From the NCBI RefSeq assembly GCF_000684975.1, contig NZ_BAXZ01000001.1, positions 124,001-188,000 on the forward strand: DNA of 64,000 nucleotides. Direction: 5' to 3'. Below, in pieces: positions 42,715 through 57,300 of the stretch. The DNA comes from Paraburkholderia acidipaludis NBRC 101816 (lineage in GTDB: Bacteria > Pseudomonadota > Gammaproteobacteria > Burkholderiales > Burkholderiaceae). Made by a program: the position numbers and the translations under genes. The notes under the pieces were generated by a model that saw only the letters and a program-made list of their open reading frames with translations, had not been told where the DNA came from and did not search any database. How positions within the stretch are numbered: position 1 is the first letter of the stretch; every line of letters begins with the position of its first letter.

Positions 42715-42934
42715 AAGCCTGCCCGCGTCATGGCCGTCGGTTGAGGCGCCTTGATCCCGCCGTCGAGTATTTCGGCGGCGCCGCGGCAAACCTTTCATTG
42801 TTCCGACGCTCATGAAAGATGAATACAAACGGTTACAAGTCCCGGCACGCAAATTTGTCATCTCAATAAACGTTTGAAACGTTGGGCGTTCGGACAACGC
42901 CAGAAAGAGCGACAACGACCAAAAGGAGTCTTAT

Positions 42935-43282
42935 ATGTCCCGCATCGCCCGCGCGCTTGCTGCAAGCGCCCTCGTCTCGACGCTCGCCGCCTGCGTCGTC
43001 AACCAGCCGCCCCCGCCGTCCGGCCCCACGCCGCACCAGATCGCCGTTGAGCGGCTGCATCAGGTGGATGGCCGTATCGACAATCTGGGCCGCCGCATCG
43101 ACGCGCACGTGAATCAGGGCTACTATCCGCCGCCGCAAGGCAACGCGCTGCATCACCGCCTCGACGATATCCGCGGCGAAGCGCACAGCATGGCTGCGCA
43201 GCACGGCGGCGGTCTCTCGCCCGACGAGCAGCGCGTCCTGAACCAGGAACTCGACCAGGCCGCGCACGCGGTCGGCGAGTAA
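42935..43282 (+). CDS. Small lipoprotein
   Basis: A 115-residue exported lipoprotein. The signal peptide has the lipobox LAAC with the lipidated Cys at residue 20. The mature protein starts Pro-rich, then forms a helical region with regular Leu/Ile spacing (IAVERLHQVDGRIDNLGRRI, HHRLDDIRGEAHSMAAQ). It is probably anchored in the outer membrane. The function is unknown. It has an AAAGGAG ribosome-binding site. Confidence 0.84.
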   Translation: MSRIARALAASALVSTLAACVVNQPPPPSGPTPHQIAVERLHQVDGRIDNLGRRIDAHVNQGYYPPPQGNALHHRLDDIRGEAHSMAAQHGGGLSPDEQRVLNQELDQAAHAVGE

Positions 43283-43365
43283 CTCCCTGAAGTGAGGTAC
43301 GCGGGGCGTGCCCAAATTTTTCCGCATTGACACGCCCTGTGCGCCTCGCGCACAATCGCTGCGCG

Positions 43366-43660
43366 CGCCGGGAGAGCGCGCCGGTTGAGAGCTTTTTAGC
43401 GCAGCCGGCGCCGCCGAAGGGGCAACCCACAAACTCTCAGGCAAAAGGACCGTGCGCGCCGGACCGCCTTTCCGCCAGCCTTGCGCGACCTTGCGCGCGG
43501 CACACGGAAACGCAGGAAAGTCCGCACTCTGGAGAGCGGCAGCAGAACGGCGGCAAGACAGGCCGCGTTCAGACTGCCCACCGAAGGGGCGCGCGCCGTC
43601 CAGGCACTGATCCAATCAGTGCGCGGCGCAATCTCTCAGGTACCGAGGACAGAGGGGCCA
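43366..43660 (+). promoter_or_regulatory. Tandem glycine riboswitch
   Basis: Two glycine-binding aptamers in series before gcvT. Aptamer 1 runs from about 43366 to 43455 (GGGAGAGCGCGCCGGTTGAGAG ... CCGAAGGGGCAA ... CTCTCAGGCAAAAGGACCG). Aptamer 2 runs from about 43526 to 43657 (CTCTGGAGAGCGGC ... CCGAAGGGG ... CTCTCAGGTACCGAGGACAGAGG). The repeated GGAGAG, CCGAAGGGG and CTCTCAGG elements are the glycine-riboswitch signature. Both copies are complete, so cooperative glycine sensing is expected. It controls the glycine cleavage genes that follow. Confidence 0.95.
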
Positions 43661-43720
43661 TGCATGAAGCGTCCACAGGCACAGTGCCTGCGGCGGCTCA
43701 TGCATGGCCCTTTTTCGTTT
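43655..43720 (+). terminator. Riboswitch expression platform: intrinsic terminator
   Basis: A perfect 13-bp stem (GGGCCATGCATGA, 43655-43667; TCATGCATGGCCC, 43698-43710) with an inner CAGGCA/TGCCTG helix, followed by TTTTTCGTTTTC. The 5' arm overlaps the 3' end of aptamer 2, where P1 closes. Glycine-stabilised P1 would therefore compete with the terminator, so this is probably an ON switch. gcvT starts 22 bases later. Confidence 0.88.
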
Positions 43721-43742
43721 TCGACCGCGCCGAGGCCGCCCC

Positions 43743-44861
43743 ATGACCGAACTGAAACGTACCCCGCTCAACGCCACTCACCGTGCGCTCAATGCCCGCA
43801 TGGTCGACTTCGGCGGCTGGGACATGCCCGTCAACTACGGCTCGCAGATCGACGAGCATCGCGCCGTGCGCACCGACGCCGGCATGTTCGACGTCTCGCA
43901 CATGCGCGTGGTCGATTTCGCAGGCCCGAAAGCGCGCGAGTTCTTCTCCCGCGCGCTCGCCAACAACGTCGCGAAGCTGGCCACGCCGGGCAAGGCCCTC
44001 TACTCGTGCATGCTGAACCCGGAAGGCGGCGTGATCGACGACCTGATCGTCTACTACTTCGCCGACGACGATTTCCGCACCGTCGTCAACGCGGGCACGG
44101 CCGGGAAGGACATCGCCTGGTTCGAGAAGCTCAATGCCGAAGGCGGCTACGGCCTCACGATCACGCCGCGCAACGATCTCGCGATCGTCGCCGTGCAGGG
44201 CCCGAACGCACGCGAGCGGGTCTGGTGCGTGGCGCCCTCCTCGCGCAGCTGCACCGAAACGCTCAAGCCCTTCAACGCCGCGAAGATCGAAGGCACGCCG
44301 TTCGGCGAGCTGATGATCGCGCGCACCGGCTACACCGGCGAAGACGGCTTCGAGGTGATCGTGCCCGTCGCCGCCGTCTGCGAACTGTGGGCCGCGCTAC
44401 AGAACCAGGGCGTGAAGCCTTGCGGCCTCGGCGCGCGCGACACGCTGCGCCTCGAAGCGGGCATGAACCTGTACGGCCAGGACATGGACGACAACGTCTC
44501 GCCGCTCGACGCGGGCCTCGCCTGGACCGTCGACATGAAGGAGCCGCGCGACTTCGTCGGCCGCACCGTGCTCGAGAAGAACGGCGCGCGCATGGCCTTC
44601 GTCGGCCTGATCCTGCAGAAGGAAAACGGCAAGGCGGGCGGCGTGCTGCGCGCGCACCAGAAGGTGCTCACGCCGCACGGCGAAGGCGAGATCACGAGCG
44701 GCACGTTCTCGCCGACCATGCAGGAATCCATCGCCTTCGCGCGCGTGCCGCAGGGCGTGCAGCCGGGCGACGTCGTGCAGGTGCAGATCCGCGACAAAGC
44801 CCTTCCCGCAAGCGTGGTAAAACTGCCGTTCGTGCGCAACGGCAAGGTGCTGGCCGCCTGA
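43743..44861 (+). CDS. gcvT: Glycine cleavage T-protein (aminomethyltransferase)
   Basis: Transfers the methylene group from aminomethyl-lipoyl GcvH to tetrahydrofolate. The 372-residue protein has the standard start (TPLNATHRALNARMVDFGGW), the conserved QGPNARERVW stretch, IARTGYTGEDGFEV and LGARDTLRLEAGMNLYGQDM, including the catalytic Asp region near the N-terminus. The ATG at 43743 is chosen over an upstream frame that runs into the riboswitch terminator. It is the first gene of gcvTHP. Confidence 0.96.
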   Translation: MTELKRTPLNATHRALNARMVDFGGWDMPVNYGSQIDEHRAVRTDAGMFDVSHMRVVDFAGPKAREFFSRALANNVAKLATPGKALYSCMLNPEGGVIDDLIVYYFADDDFRTVVNAGTAGKDIAWFEKLNAEGGYGLTITPRNDLAIVAVQGPNARERVWCVAPSSRSCTETLKPFNAAKIEGTPFGELMIARTGYTGEDGFEVIVPVAAVCELWAALQNQGVKPCGLGARDTLRLEAGMNLYGQDMDDNVSPLDAGLAWTVDMKEPRDFVGRTVLEKNGARMAFVGLILQKENGKAGGVLRAHQKVLTPHGEGEITSGTFSPTMQESIAFARVPQGVQPGDVVQVQIRDKALPASVVKLPFVRNGKVLAA

Positions 44862-44963
44862 ACGCCGTGCGTCGGGTCGTCTGGCAGGTCGCCTGACCGG
44901 CGCGCACGCTCCCCTCTTCCGAAGCATTTGCAAGCAACCGCGAACCACGCACTGGAGCATCCT

Positions 44964-45344
44964 ATGAGCATCCCGGCCGATCTGAAATACACCGAATCGC
45001 ACGAATGGGTTCGCACCGAAGCCGACGGCACGCTGACCGTCGGCATCACCGACCACGCGCAGGAAGCGCTCGGCGACATCGTCTTTCTCGAACTGCCCGA
45101 AGCGGGCCGCACGGTCGGCGCAGGCGACGCCGTGGCCGTGATCGAGTCGGTCAAGGCCGCCTCGGACATCTACGCCCCGGTTGCGGGCGAGATCGTCGAT
45201 TCGAACAGCACGCTCGTCGACACGCCCGACCAGGTGAACGGCTCGCCCTATGAATCGTGGCTCTTCAAGATCAAGCCGGCTGCGGACGCTTCGCTCGACC
45301 GCCTGATCGACGCCGCCGCCTACGAAAAGGCCATCGGCGCCTAA
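44964..45344 (+). CDS. gcvH: Glycine cleavage H-protein
   Basis: A small lipoyl carrier of 126 residues that shuttles the aminomethyl group between P and T proteins. The lipoyl-acceptor Lys is Lys64 in IESVKAASDIYAP. The start MSIPADLKYTESHEWV is standard, with a TGGAGC site. It is 102 bases after gcvT and 64 bases before gcvP. Confidence 0.97.
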   Translation: MSIPADLKYTESHEWVRTEADGTLTVGITDHAQEALGDIVFLELPEAGRTVGAGDAVAVIESVKAASDIYAPVAGEIVDSNSTLVDTPDQVNGSPYESWLFKIKPAADASLDRLIDAAAYEKAIGA

Positions 45345-45408
45345 CCCCAACGCCCAAACGCACCCGCGCGGCGGCACGAGCCCGGCCGCCGCGCCCGCAG
45401 GAACGCCC

Positions 45409-48384
<2,976 letters not shown>

Positions 48385-48508
48385 GCGCCGCATTGACGGC
48401 CGCCGCGCGTCGCAGGAAGTTGACGCCGGCGGCCGTCATCGCTCTCACATTTGGCGCCGCAAACCGTTACCATCACACACCTGTCAGCCTTGAACCAGGG
48501 AGTCCCGC

Positions 48509-49690
48509 ATGGCGCGGAAGGTGCTAACGGTCTCAACCAGGATCTCAACCCGGGTCTATGCCCCAGTTCCAACCCGGGTCCCTGCCCAGCCGACGAGCAT
48601 CGGCGCACCCGCGAGGCCGGCGAGGCTGGCCGCCATGCTGGCCGCGGCATGCTGCTGGCTTGCCGCCACCTCCACGGCGCACGCCGCGATGAACTTCTGC
48701 GCGGCCCCCGCGCTGCAAACGAGCGAGCGCACGAGCGCGGATCCCGGCGTCAAGGCGCTGGTGGCCGAAGTGCAGGCGCACGTGAACGACGCGCCCCATC
48801 CGCTCGCGAAGCTGCACACCGAAGGCACGCTGCCGCGCGAGGGTATCTACGACCAGAGCGTGGAGGCGGAGAAAGAGCTCGACCTCATGCGCGACGCCGC
48901 GCTCGCGTGGCGCGCCACGAGCAACGACCGCTATCTGAAGCTCGTCGACCGTTTCCTCGCCGCCTGGGTCGGCACCTACCAGCCGAGCTTCAATCCCATC
49001 GACGAAACGCACTTCGAAGCGCTGATCCTCGCCTACGACATGACCGCGAGCGCGCTCTCCGTGAAGACGCGCAACGCGACGATGGCGTTCCTGAACCGCA
49101 TGGGCAGCGGCTATATCGCGCAGGTGGATGCGCAGCCGCGGCCGCTGAAAGGCACGTTCGCGAACAACTGGCAGAGTCACCGGGTCAAACTGATTGCGAT
49201 GATCGCGTTCACGCTCGACAACCGCAAGATGATTGCGGCGGCGCAGCGGCTCTTTGTCGAGCATATCGGCGACAACGTCGCGCCCGACGGCTCGACGCTC
49301 GATTTCGGCGAGCGCGACGCGCTGCACTACGTGACCTACGACCTGCAGCCGCTCGTGACGGCCGCGCTCGCCGCGCGCCGCCACAACCGCAACTGGCTGC
49401 CGGAAAAGGCCGCCAACGGCGCGACGCTGGCGAAGGCGCTGGACTGGCTCACGCCCTATGCGCTCGGCGAGAAAACGCATGAGGAATTCGTGCACTCGAC
49501 GGTGCCGTTCGACGCGCGGCGGCGCGAGGCGGGCCTGCCCGGCTACTCCGGCGCGTGGGACCCGCAGAACGCCGCCGAGCTGTACCACCTGGCCGCCCGA
49601 CTGGACGGCCGCTATACGCCGATCGCGCTCAGGCTCGCGCCCACGCCACCCGCGTGGTTAGCCGTGTGCCTGCCGCTGCCCGCGCGTTGA
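48509..49690 (+). CDS. Alginate lyase family protein, exported
   Basis: A 393-residue secreted or periplasmic polysaccharide lyase-like protein. The signal region is long (about 1-59, with an N-terminal Arg/Pro-rich part and the hydrophobic LAAMLAAACCWLAATSTAHA). The mature protein forms an alpha-barrel with the family motif NNWQSHRVKLI near residue 220, which contains the catalytic Asn/His region. A C-terminal tail ends in a short hydrophobic stretch. It lies between gcvP and sdaA on the same strand, an odd place for a carbohydrate enzyme. It may process a beta-linked uronate polymer. Confidence 0.82.
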   Translation: MARKVLTVSTRISTRVYAPVPTRVPAQPTSIGAPARPARLAAMLAAACCWLAATSTAHAAMNFCAAPALQTSERTSADPGVKALVAEVQAHVNDAPHPLAKLHTEGTLPREGIYDQSVEAEKELDLMRDAALAWRATSNDRYLKLVDRFLAAWVGTYQPSFNPIDETHFEALILAYDMTASALSVKTRNATMAFLNRMGSGYIAQVDAQPRPLKGTFANNWQSHRVKLIAMIAFTLDNRKMIAAAQRLFVEHIGDNVAPDGSTLDFGERDALHYVTYDLQPLVTAALAARRHNRNWLPEKAANGATLAKALDWLTPYALGEKTHEEFVHSTVPFDARRREAGLPGYSGAWDPQNAAELYHLAARLDGRYTPIALRLAPTPPAWLAVCLPLPAR

Positions 49691-49770
49691 CCACGCCGGG
49701 CCTCGCGCACGGTTATTGCGCGATCGTTTGAAACAGTTTTTCAGCTTTTGAAGCAGGAGCAGTACTCATC

Positions 49771-51159
<1,389 letters not shown>

Positions 51160-51220
51160 TGCAGCGTGCGCGCGTCGTTCCTGGCTCCCGAAGCTTGAAT
51201 ACCAACGCAAACTGAGAGAC

Positions 51221-52942
51221 ATGACCGAGATGACGCAGCCGAACGAAACCGTTTCTTCCGCAACGACCACGGGCGCGCGCCTGCTCGTCGACGCGCTCGT
51301 CGCGAACGACGTGACGCACGTGTTCTGCGTGCCCGGCGAGAGCTATCTTGCCGTGCTCGACGCGCTGCACGATGTAACCGGCCAGATCGAGACGATCGTG
51401 TGCCGCCACGAAGCGGGCGCCGCGAACATGGCGGAGGCGGCGGGCAAGCTCACCGGCAAGCCGGGCATCGCGTTCGTCACGCGCGGGCCGGGCGCGACCC
51501 ACGCGTCGATCGGCGTGCATACCGCGTTCCAGGACTCGACGCCGATGATCCTGCTGATCGGTCAGGTGGCGCGCGAGCAGATGGACCGCGAAGCGTTTCA
51601 GGAAATCGACTACCGGCGCATGTTCGGCCAGATGGCGAAATGGGTCGCGCAGATCGACGATCCGCGCCGCGTGCCCGAGTATCTGAGCCACGCGTTTCAC
51701 GTTGCGACGTCGGGCCGCCCCGGTCCGGTCGTGCTCGCGCTGCCCGAAGACATGCTGAGCGAGCCGTTCCCGGCCTCGCAGGCACAAGCGGTCGCGCCGG
51801 CCGCGCAGCGCGTGCAGGCGTCGCCTTCGGCGGCGCAGATCGAGCGGCTGCGCACGCTGCTCGCGAACGCGAAGAAGCCCTTCGTGATCGCGGGCGGCCA
51901 CGGCTGGACACCCGCCGCATGCGCCGATCTGCAACGCTTCGTCGAGAACTGGCGTCTACCCATCGGTCTCGCGTTCCGCTTCCAGGACACGCTGAACAAC
52001 GATCACCCGAACTACGCGGGCGACGTGGGTCTCGGCATCAATCCGGCGCTCGCGCAGCGCATCCGTGAAGCGGACGTGCTGCTCGCCCTCGGGCCGCGCC
52101 TTGGCGAAGCAACCACGGGCGGCTACGCGCTGCTCGACATCCCGAAGACGAAGCAAACGCTGATCCACGTTCACCAGGGCGCCGAGGAACTGGGGCGTGT
52201 CTATGCCGCCGATCTGCCGATCGTCTCGGGCCTGCCCGAGATCGCGGCGATGCTCGCAGCGCTCGAAGCCCCCGCGAAGCCCGCATGGGACGGCGCCGCC
52301 GAAGAGGCCCATCGCGCCTATCTCGCGTGGCGCGAGCCGCGCCCGATGCCGGGCGATGTTCAGTTGGGCGAAGTCATGCAGCAGTTGCGCGCGCGCCTGC
52401 CCGACGACGCGATCATCACGAACGGCGCGGGCAATTACGCCACGTGGCTGCACCGGCACTACGCGTATCGCCACTTCCGCTCGCAGCTTGCGCCCACGAG
52501 CGGCGCGATGGGCTACGGCGTGCCCGCCGCCATTGCCGCGAAGTCGCTCTATCCTTCGCGTACCGTGGTCGCGCTCGCCGGCGACGGGTGCTTCATGATG
52601 TCCGCGCAAGAGCTTGCCACCGCAATGCAGTACGGGCTCGCCGTCGTGTTCATCGTCGTGAACAACGGACATTACGGCACGATCCGCATGCATCAGGAGC
52701 GCCACTATCCGGGGCGCGTGCACGGCACGCAGCTTACGAATCCCGATTTCGCGGCCTTCGCGAAATCGTTCGGCGCGCATGGCGAAACGGTCGAATCGAC
52801 GGCCGCATTCTTGCCTGCGCTGGAGCGCGCGCTCGACGCGGGTGGCCCCGCTCTGATCGAAATTCGCACTCCAAAGGATGCGAGCACGCCTGCCGCGACG
52901 CTCGAGCAGATTCGCGAAACGGCCTTGAAGGCGCGCAGCTAG
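51221..52942 (+). CDS. Thiamine-diphosphate-dependent enzyme, acetolactate synthase-like
   Basis: A 573-residue ThDP enzyme with the three-domain layout of the acetohydroxyacid synthase/oxalyl-CoA/benzoylformate family. The N-terminal PYR domain has the activator Glu64 in CRHEAGAANMAEAAG, a central domain follows, and the C-terminal PP domain binds ThDP and Mg2+ (GDGCFMMSAQELATAMQYGL ... VNNGHYGTIRM). There is no partner small subunit nearby, so it may not be the biosynthetic acetolactate synthase; the substrate is open. The ATG at 51221 is preceded by GAGAG. Confidence 0.88.
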   Translation: MTEMTQPNETVSSATTTGARLLVDALVANDVTHVFCVPGESYLAVLDALHDVTGQIETIVCRHEAGAANMAEAAGKLTGKPGIAFVTRGPGATHASIGVHTAFQDSTPMILLIGQVAREQMDREAFQEIDYRRMFGQMAKWVAQIDDPRRVPEYLSHAFHVATSGRPGPVVLALPEDMLSEPFPASQAQAVAPAAQRVQASPSAAQIERLRTLLANAKKPFVIAGGHGWTPAACADLQRFVENWRLPIGLAFRFQDTLNNDHPNYAGDVGLGINPALAQRIREADVLLALGPRLGEATTGGYALLDIPKTKQTLIHVHQGAEELGRVYAADLPIVSGLPEIAAMLAALEAPAKPAWDGAAEEAHRAYLAWREPRPMPGDVQLGEVMQQLRARLPDDAIITNGAGNYATWLHRHYAYRHFRSQLAPTSGAMGYGVPAAIAAKSLYPSRTVVALAGDGCFMMSAQELATAMQYGLAVVFIVVNNGHYGTIRMHQERHYPGRVHGTQLTNPDFAAFAKSFGAHGETVESTAAFLPALERALDAGGPALIEIRTPKDASTPAATLEQIRETALKARS

Positions 52943-52975
52943 AAGCGCTTCTCCAAGGCAAAGGCCTGACAAAAC

Positions 52976-53011
52976 AAAAGCCCTGCAGGATGCATCCCTG
53001 CAGGGCTTTTT
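52976..53011 (+). terminator. Intrinsic terminator after the ThDP gene
   Basis: A 14-bp perfect stem AAAAGCCCTGCAGG / CCTGCAGGGCTTTT with a 7-base loop, followed by TTTCG. The symmetric A/T ends make it bidirectional; it also faces the convergent binding-protein gene. Confidence 0.88.
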
Positions 53012-53077
53012 CGTGACTTCCAGCAGCGCAACAACCGGCAGGCGGCGAACCGCCCGCGCGTCACGCCGCGAGGCGCA

Positions 53078-54226
53078 TTACTTGCCGCCCACGCTTTGCA
53101 GCGTCGTCCACTTGCCGTCCACGACCTTGTACAGCGTGATGCCGCCGTTCTTCAGGTCGCCGTGCGAGTCATACGCGAGATCCTTCGTCGTCACGGCCGG
53201 CATGCTGGTCTTCGCGAGGTACGGCAGGTACTTCGCCGGATCCGTCGAGTTGGCCGCCTTCATCGCGGCGAACATCGCCATCGCGCCGTCGTAGGCATAC
53301 GGCGAGTAGGTCTGGACGTCTTCGCCAAAGCGCTTCTTGTACTTCTCGACGTAGTCCTTGCCGCCCGGCATTTCGTCCAGCGGCAGGCCCGCAAGCGATG
53401 CCACCGTGCCGTTCGCGGAGTCGCCCGCGATCTGCAGGAAGGTCGGCGTGTGAACCATCTCGCCGCCCATCAGCGGGGCCTTGATGCCCAGCGACTTCAT
53501 CTGCTTGACCATCGGCGCGGCTTGCGCGTCGGCGCCGCCGTAGTAGATCAGGTCCGGGTTCTCGGCCTTGATCTTGGTGAGGATCGACTTGAAGTCCACG
53601 GCCTTGTCGTTCGTGTACTCGCGGTCGATGATCGTGCCGCCCGACGCTTTCGCCGCCTTCGAGAACTGGTCGGCAAGACCCTGGCCGTAGGCCGTGCGGT
53701 CGTCAACCACGGCGATCTTCTTCATGCCGAGGCTCTTCACCGCGAACGCGCCGGCCACCGAACCCTGCTGCGTGTCCGAGGTCATCATGCGGAACGTGGT
53801 GTTGAAGCCTTGCTGCGTGTACTCTGGCGCCGTGGCCATGGCGATTTCGGGAATGCCGGCGTTCGCGTAGATGCGCGAAGCGGGAATCGTCGTGCCCGAG
53901 TTGAAGTGGCCGAGCATGCCCTTGATGCCGTCGTCGACGAGCTTCTGCGCGACGGTCGTGCCGGTGCGCGGGTCGGCCTGGTCATCCGCCGAGTCCAGCA
54001 CGAAGTGGACCGGCTTGCCGCCGATCACGGGCTTCGTGGCGTTCATGTCTTCCACGGCGAGCACGATGCCGTTCTGGAAGTCCTTGCCGTAGTGGGCCTG
54101 GGCGCCCGTCATCGGGCCGGCAAAACCGATCTTCACGTCCTCGACTTGCTGCGCGTGCGCGGTCCCCGCCAGCGACATGCCCGCGACGATCGCGGCGCCT
54201 GCCAGCTGCTTCATGGTGTGTTGCAT
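53078..54226 (-). CDS. Branched-chain amino acid ABC transporter substrate-binding protein
   Basis: A 382-residue periplasmic Leu/Ile/Val-binding protein of the LivJ/LivK type. A cleavable signal peptide (MKQLAGAAIVAGMSLAGTAH) is followed by the type I binding fold (VKIGFAGPMTGAQAHYGKDF, MLGHFNSGTTIPASRIYANA, DDRTAYGQGLADQFSKAAKA). The ATG at 54226 follows AAGGAG; a longer in-frame version starts at 54271. No permease or ATPase gene lies next to it. Confidence 0.94.
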   Translation of the reverse strand: MQHTMKQLAGAAIVAGMSLAGTAHAQQVEDVKIGFAGPMTGAQAHYGKDFQNGIVLAVEDMNATKPVIGGKPVHFVLDSADDQADPRTGTTVAQKLVDDGIKGMLGHFNSGTTIPASRIYANAGIPEIAMATAPEYTQQGFNTTFRMMTSDTQQGSVAGAFAVKSLGMKKIAVVDDRTAYGQGLADQFSKAAKASGGTIIDREYTNDKAVDFKSILTKIKAENPDLIYYGGADAQAAPMVKQMKSLGIKAPLMGGEMVHTPTFLQIAGDSANGTVASLAGLPLDEMPGGKDYVEKYKKRFGEDVQTYSPYAYDGAMAMFAAMKAANSTDPAKYLPYLAKTSMPAVTTKDLAYDSHGDLKNGGITLYKVVDGKWTTLQSVGGK

Positions 54227-54326
54227 AGCTTCTCCTTGGTACCAGGTATGGATGGAGCGGCTTGGGCCCATGGCTTTGCCGCTTCCTTGTCCTGTGACGG
54301 CCGATGCAGAGTATAGCGATCTCTGC

Positions 54327-57300
54327 TTAACCGATCGTCATCAGATTTGCGTTGCCGCCCGCCGCGGCCGTGTTCACGCTCACCGAACGCTCCGTGAGGA
54401 GACGCTCGAGGGCGTAGTCTTCGTCGCCGTTCGCCAGCGCGTGGGCCGCGACGCCCTGCACCGAAACGATCGGCCCGCCACGCTTGGCCACTTCCTTCAC
54501 GAGGGCAAGCAGCTCGTCGCTGTCGCCTTCGAAGAGGACGGCGTCGTACTGCGCGTCGGCACCCTTTTGTGCCGAATTTTGCACACTCGCATGCGCTCTG
54601 AGCGACGCCGGCAGCGCGCTCACGAGCGCCTCGCCCGCCGCACCGGCGAAGAGCGCCAGGTTGCCCGTGGCCAGCGCCACGGCGAGCTGCGCGCGCGCGC
54701 CGGTCGCCGTCGAGGGCACGCACAGCACCGTGCCGCGCGCGGACAGCGTATAGGTGTTGCGCTCGCCCGTCGGCCCCGGCAGCACGGCGGTCGCGCCCGC
54801 CAGCACGTATTCGAGGTAGCCGTCGCAGCGCGCGGCCAGTGCCGGCTCGCGCTCGGCGATCAGCCAGTCGCGCAGCGCGGTGAGCGCCGAATGTGCGGAC
54901 TGCGGCGCCGACTGCGGACGCTCGCCGTTTTCGCTTGGCGGCGTATCGACCACGAGCGCGCGGGCGAGCGAACGCGGCAGACCGGCCGGACGCTTCGCGA
55001 GCAGACGCGACAGATAGAGCGCGCCGCCCGCCTTCGGCCCCGTGCCCGAAAGGCCTTCGCCGCCGAACGGCTGCACGCCCACCACGGCGCCGATCACGTT
55101 GCGGTTCACGTAGATGTTGCCCACGTGCGCGCGGCCGATCACGTGCGCGATGGTTTCGTCGATGCGCGTATGGATCCCGAGCGTGAGGCCGTAACCGGTG
55201 GCGCGAATCTGTTCGAGCAGACGGTCGAGCTGGCTGCGGCGATAGCGGATCACGTGCAGGACCGGGCCGAACACTTCGCGCTTGAGCTCGTCCAGGCTGT
55301 CGATCTCGATCAGCGTCGGCGGCACGAAGGTGCCCGCGGCGCAGCCTTCGGGCAGCGGCAATTGCGTGACCTTGCGGCCCTTTTCGCGCATCGCGGCGAC
55401 ATGCGCGTCGATGCCGCGCCGCGCCTCCACGTCGATCACGGGGCCGACGTCGGCCGAAAGACGATCAGGATTGCCAATCGACAGCTCCTTCATCGCGCCC
55501 GTGAGCATTTCGAGCGTGCGTTCCGCCACGTCGTCCTGCAGGCACAGCACGCGCAGCGCCGAGCAGCGCTGGCCCGCCGAATCGAACGCGCTTTGCAGCA
55601 CGTCGGCCACCACCTGCTCCGCGAGCGCCGACGAATCGACGATCATCGCGTTCTGGCCGCCGGTTTCGGCGATCAGCGGGATCGGGCGGCCGTCGGAATC
55701 GAGGCGCTCCGCGAGCTTCTTGTTGATGAGGCGCGCGACTTCGGTCGAGCCCGTGAACATCACGGCGCTCGTGCGCGCATCGGCGACTAGCGCCGCGCCC
55801 ACGGTTTCGCCGTCGCCCGGCAGCAGCTGCACGGCGCCGGCTGGCACGCCGGCTTCGCGCAGAATGCGCACGGCCTGGGCGGCGATCAGCGGCGTCTGCT
55901 CGGCGGGCTTGGCGAGCACCGTGTTGCCGGCGGCCAGCGCCGCGGCCACCTGGCCCATGAAGATCGCGAGCGGGAAGTTCCACGGGCTGATGCAGACCAC
56001 GGGGCCGAGCGGGCGATGCGTGTCGTTCGAGAACTCCTCGCGAATCTGCGTGGAGTAGTAGCGCAGGAAATCGACGGCCTCGCGGATTTCCGACACGGCG
56101 TTCGGCAGCGACTTGCCCGCCTCGCGCACGATCAGGCCCATGAGCGTGTGCATCTGCGCTTCGAGCAGGTCGGCGGCGCGCGCGAGACAGTCGGCGCGCT
56201 CCTCCACGGGCGTTGCCTGCCAGATCGGCGCGGCGGCCACGGCGTGCGCGAGCGCGGCGCTCACGTGCGCCGGCGTCGCCTCGACCACGGTGCCCACGAG
56301 GTCGCGGTGATCGGCCGGATTGCGCACTTCGCGCGCCTCGCCCACGGCAATCTCGTTGTCCTGGAGCATGGGCACCGCGCGCCAGTGGTGATGCGCGCTC
56401 GCGAGCAGCGCCGAAGAGAGCGACGCGAGACGATGCTCGTTCGAAAGATCGAGGCCCATCGAGTTGAGGCGCTCGCCGCCGTACAGATCGCGCGGCAGCG
56501 GGATTTTCGTATGCGGCGCGCCGGGCGGCACCACCTTGGCGGCGTCATCCACGGGGTTCGTAACGAGCTCGCTCACCGGAATGGTTTCGTCGGCAATGCG
56601 GTTCACGAACGACGTGTTCGCGCCGTTCTCCAGCAGGCGGCGCACGAGATACGCGAGCAGCGTTTCGTGCGTGCCGACCGGCGCATAGACGCGGCACGGA
56701 CGGTTGAGCTTGCCGGCAGCGAGCGGGCCCGTGACCTCTTCGTAGAGCGGCTCGCCCATGCCGTGCAGGCACTGGAACTCGTACTGGCCGGGATAGTAGT
56801 TCTGGCCGGCGAGGTGATAGATCGCGGCAAGCGTGTACGCATTATGCGTGGCGAACTGCGGATACACGGCGTCCGGCGCGCCGAGCAGCTTCTTCGCGCA
56901 CGCCAGGTACGAAACGTCGGTGTAGATCTTGCGCGTGTAGACTGGATAACCTTCGAGGCCGTCCACCTGGGCACGCTTGATTTCCGTGTCCCAGTACGCG
57001 CCCTTCACGAGGCGCACCATGATGCGGTGACGGCTGCGGCGCGCGAGATCGACGATGTAGTCGATCACGAACGGGCAGCGCTTCTGGTAGGCCTGCACCA
57101 CGAAGCCGATGCCGTTCCAGCCCGCCAGTTCGGGATCGAAGCACAGCGCTTCGAGCAGGTCGAGCGAAATTTCGAGGCGGTCGGCTTCTTCGGCGTCGAT
57201 GTTCAGGCCGATGTCGTAGCGGCGCGCCAGCACGGCGAGCGCGCGCACGCGCGGCAGCAGCTCGCTCATCGTGCGCTCCTGCTGCGCGCGCGAGTAGCGG

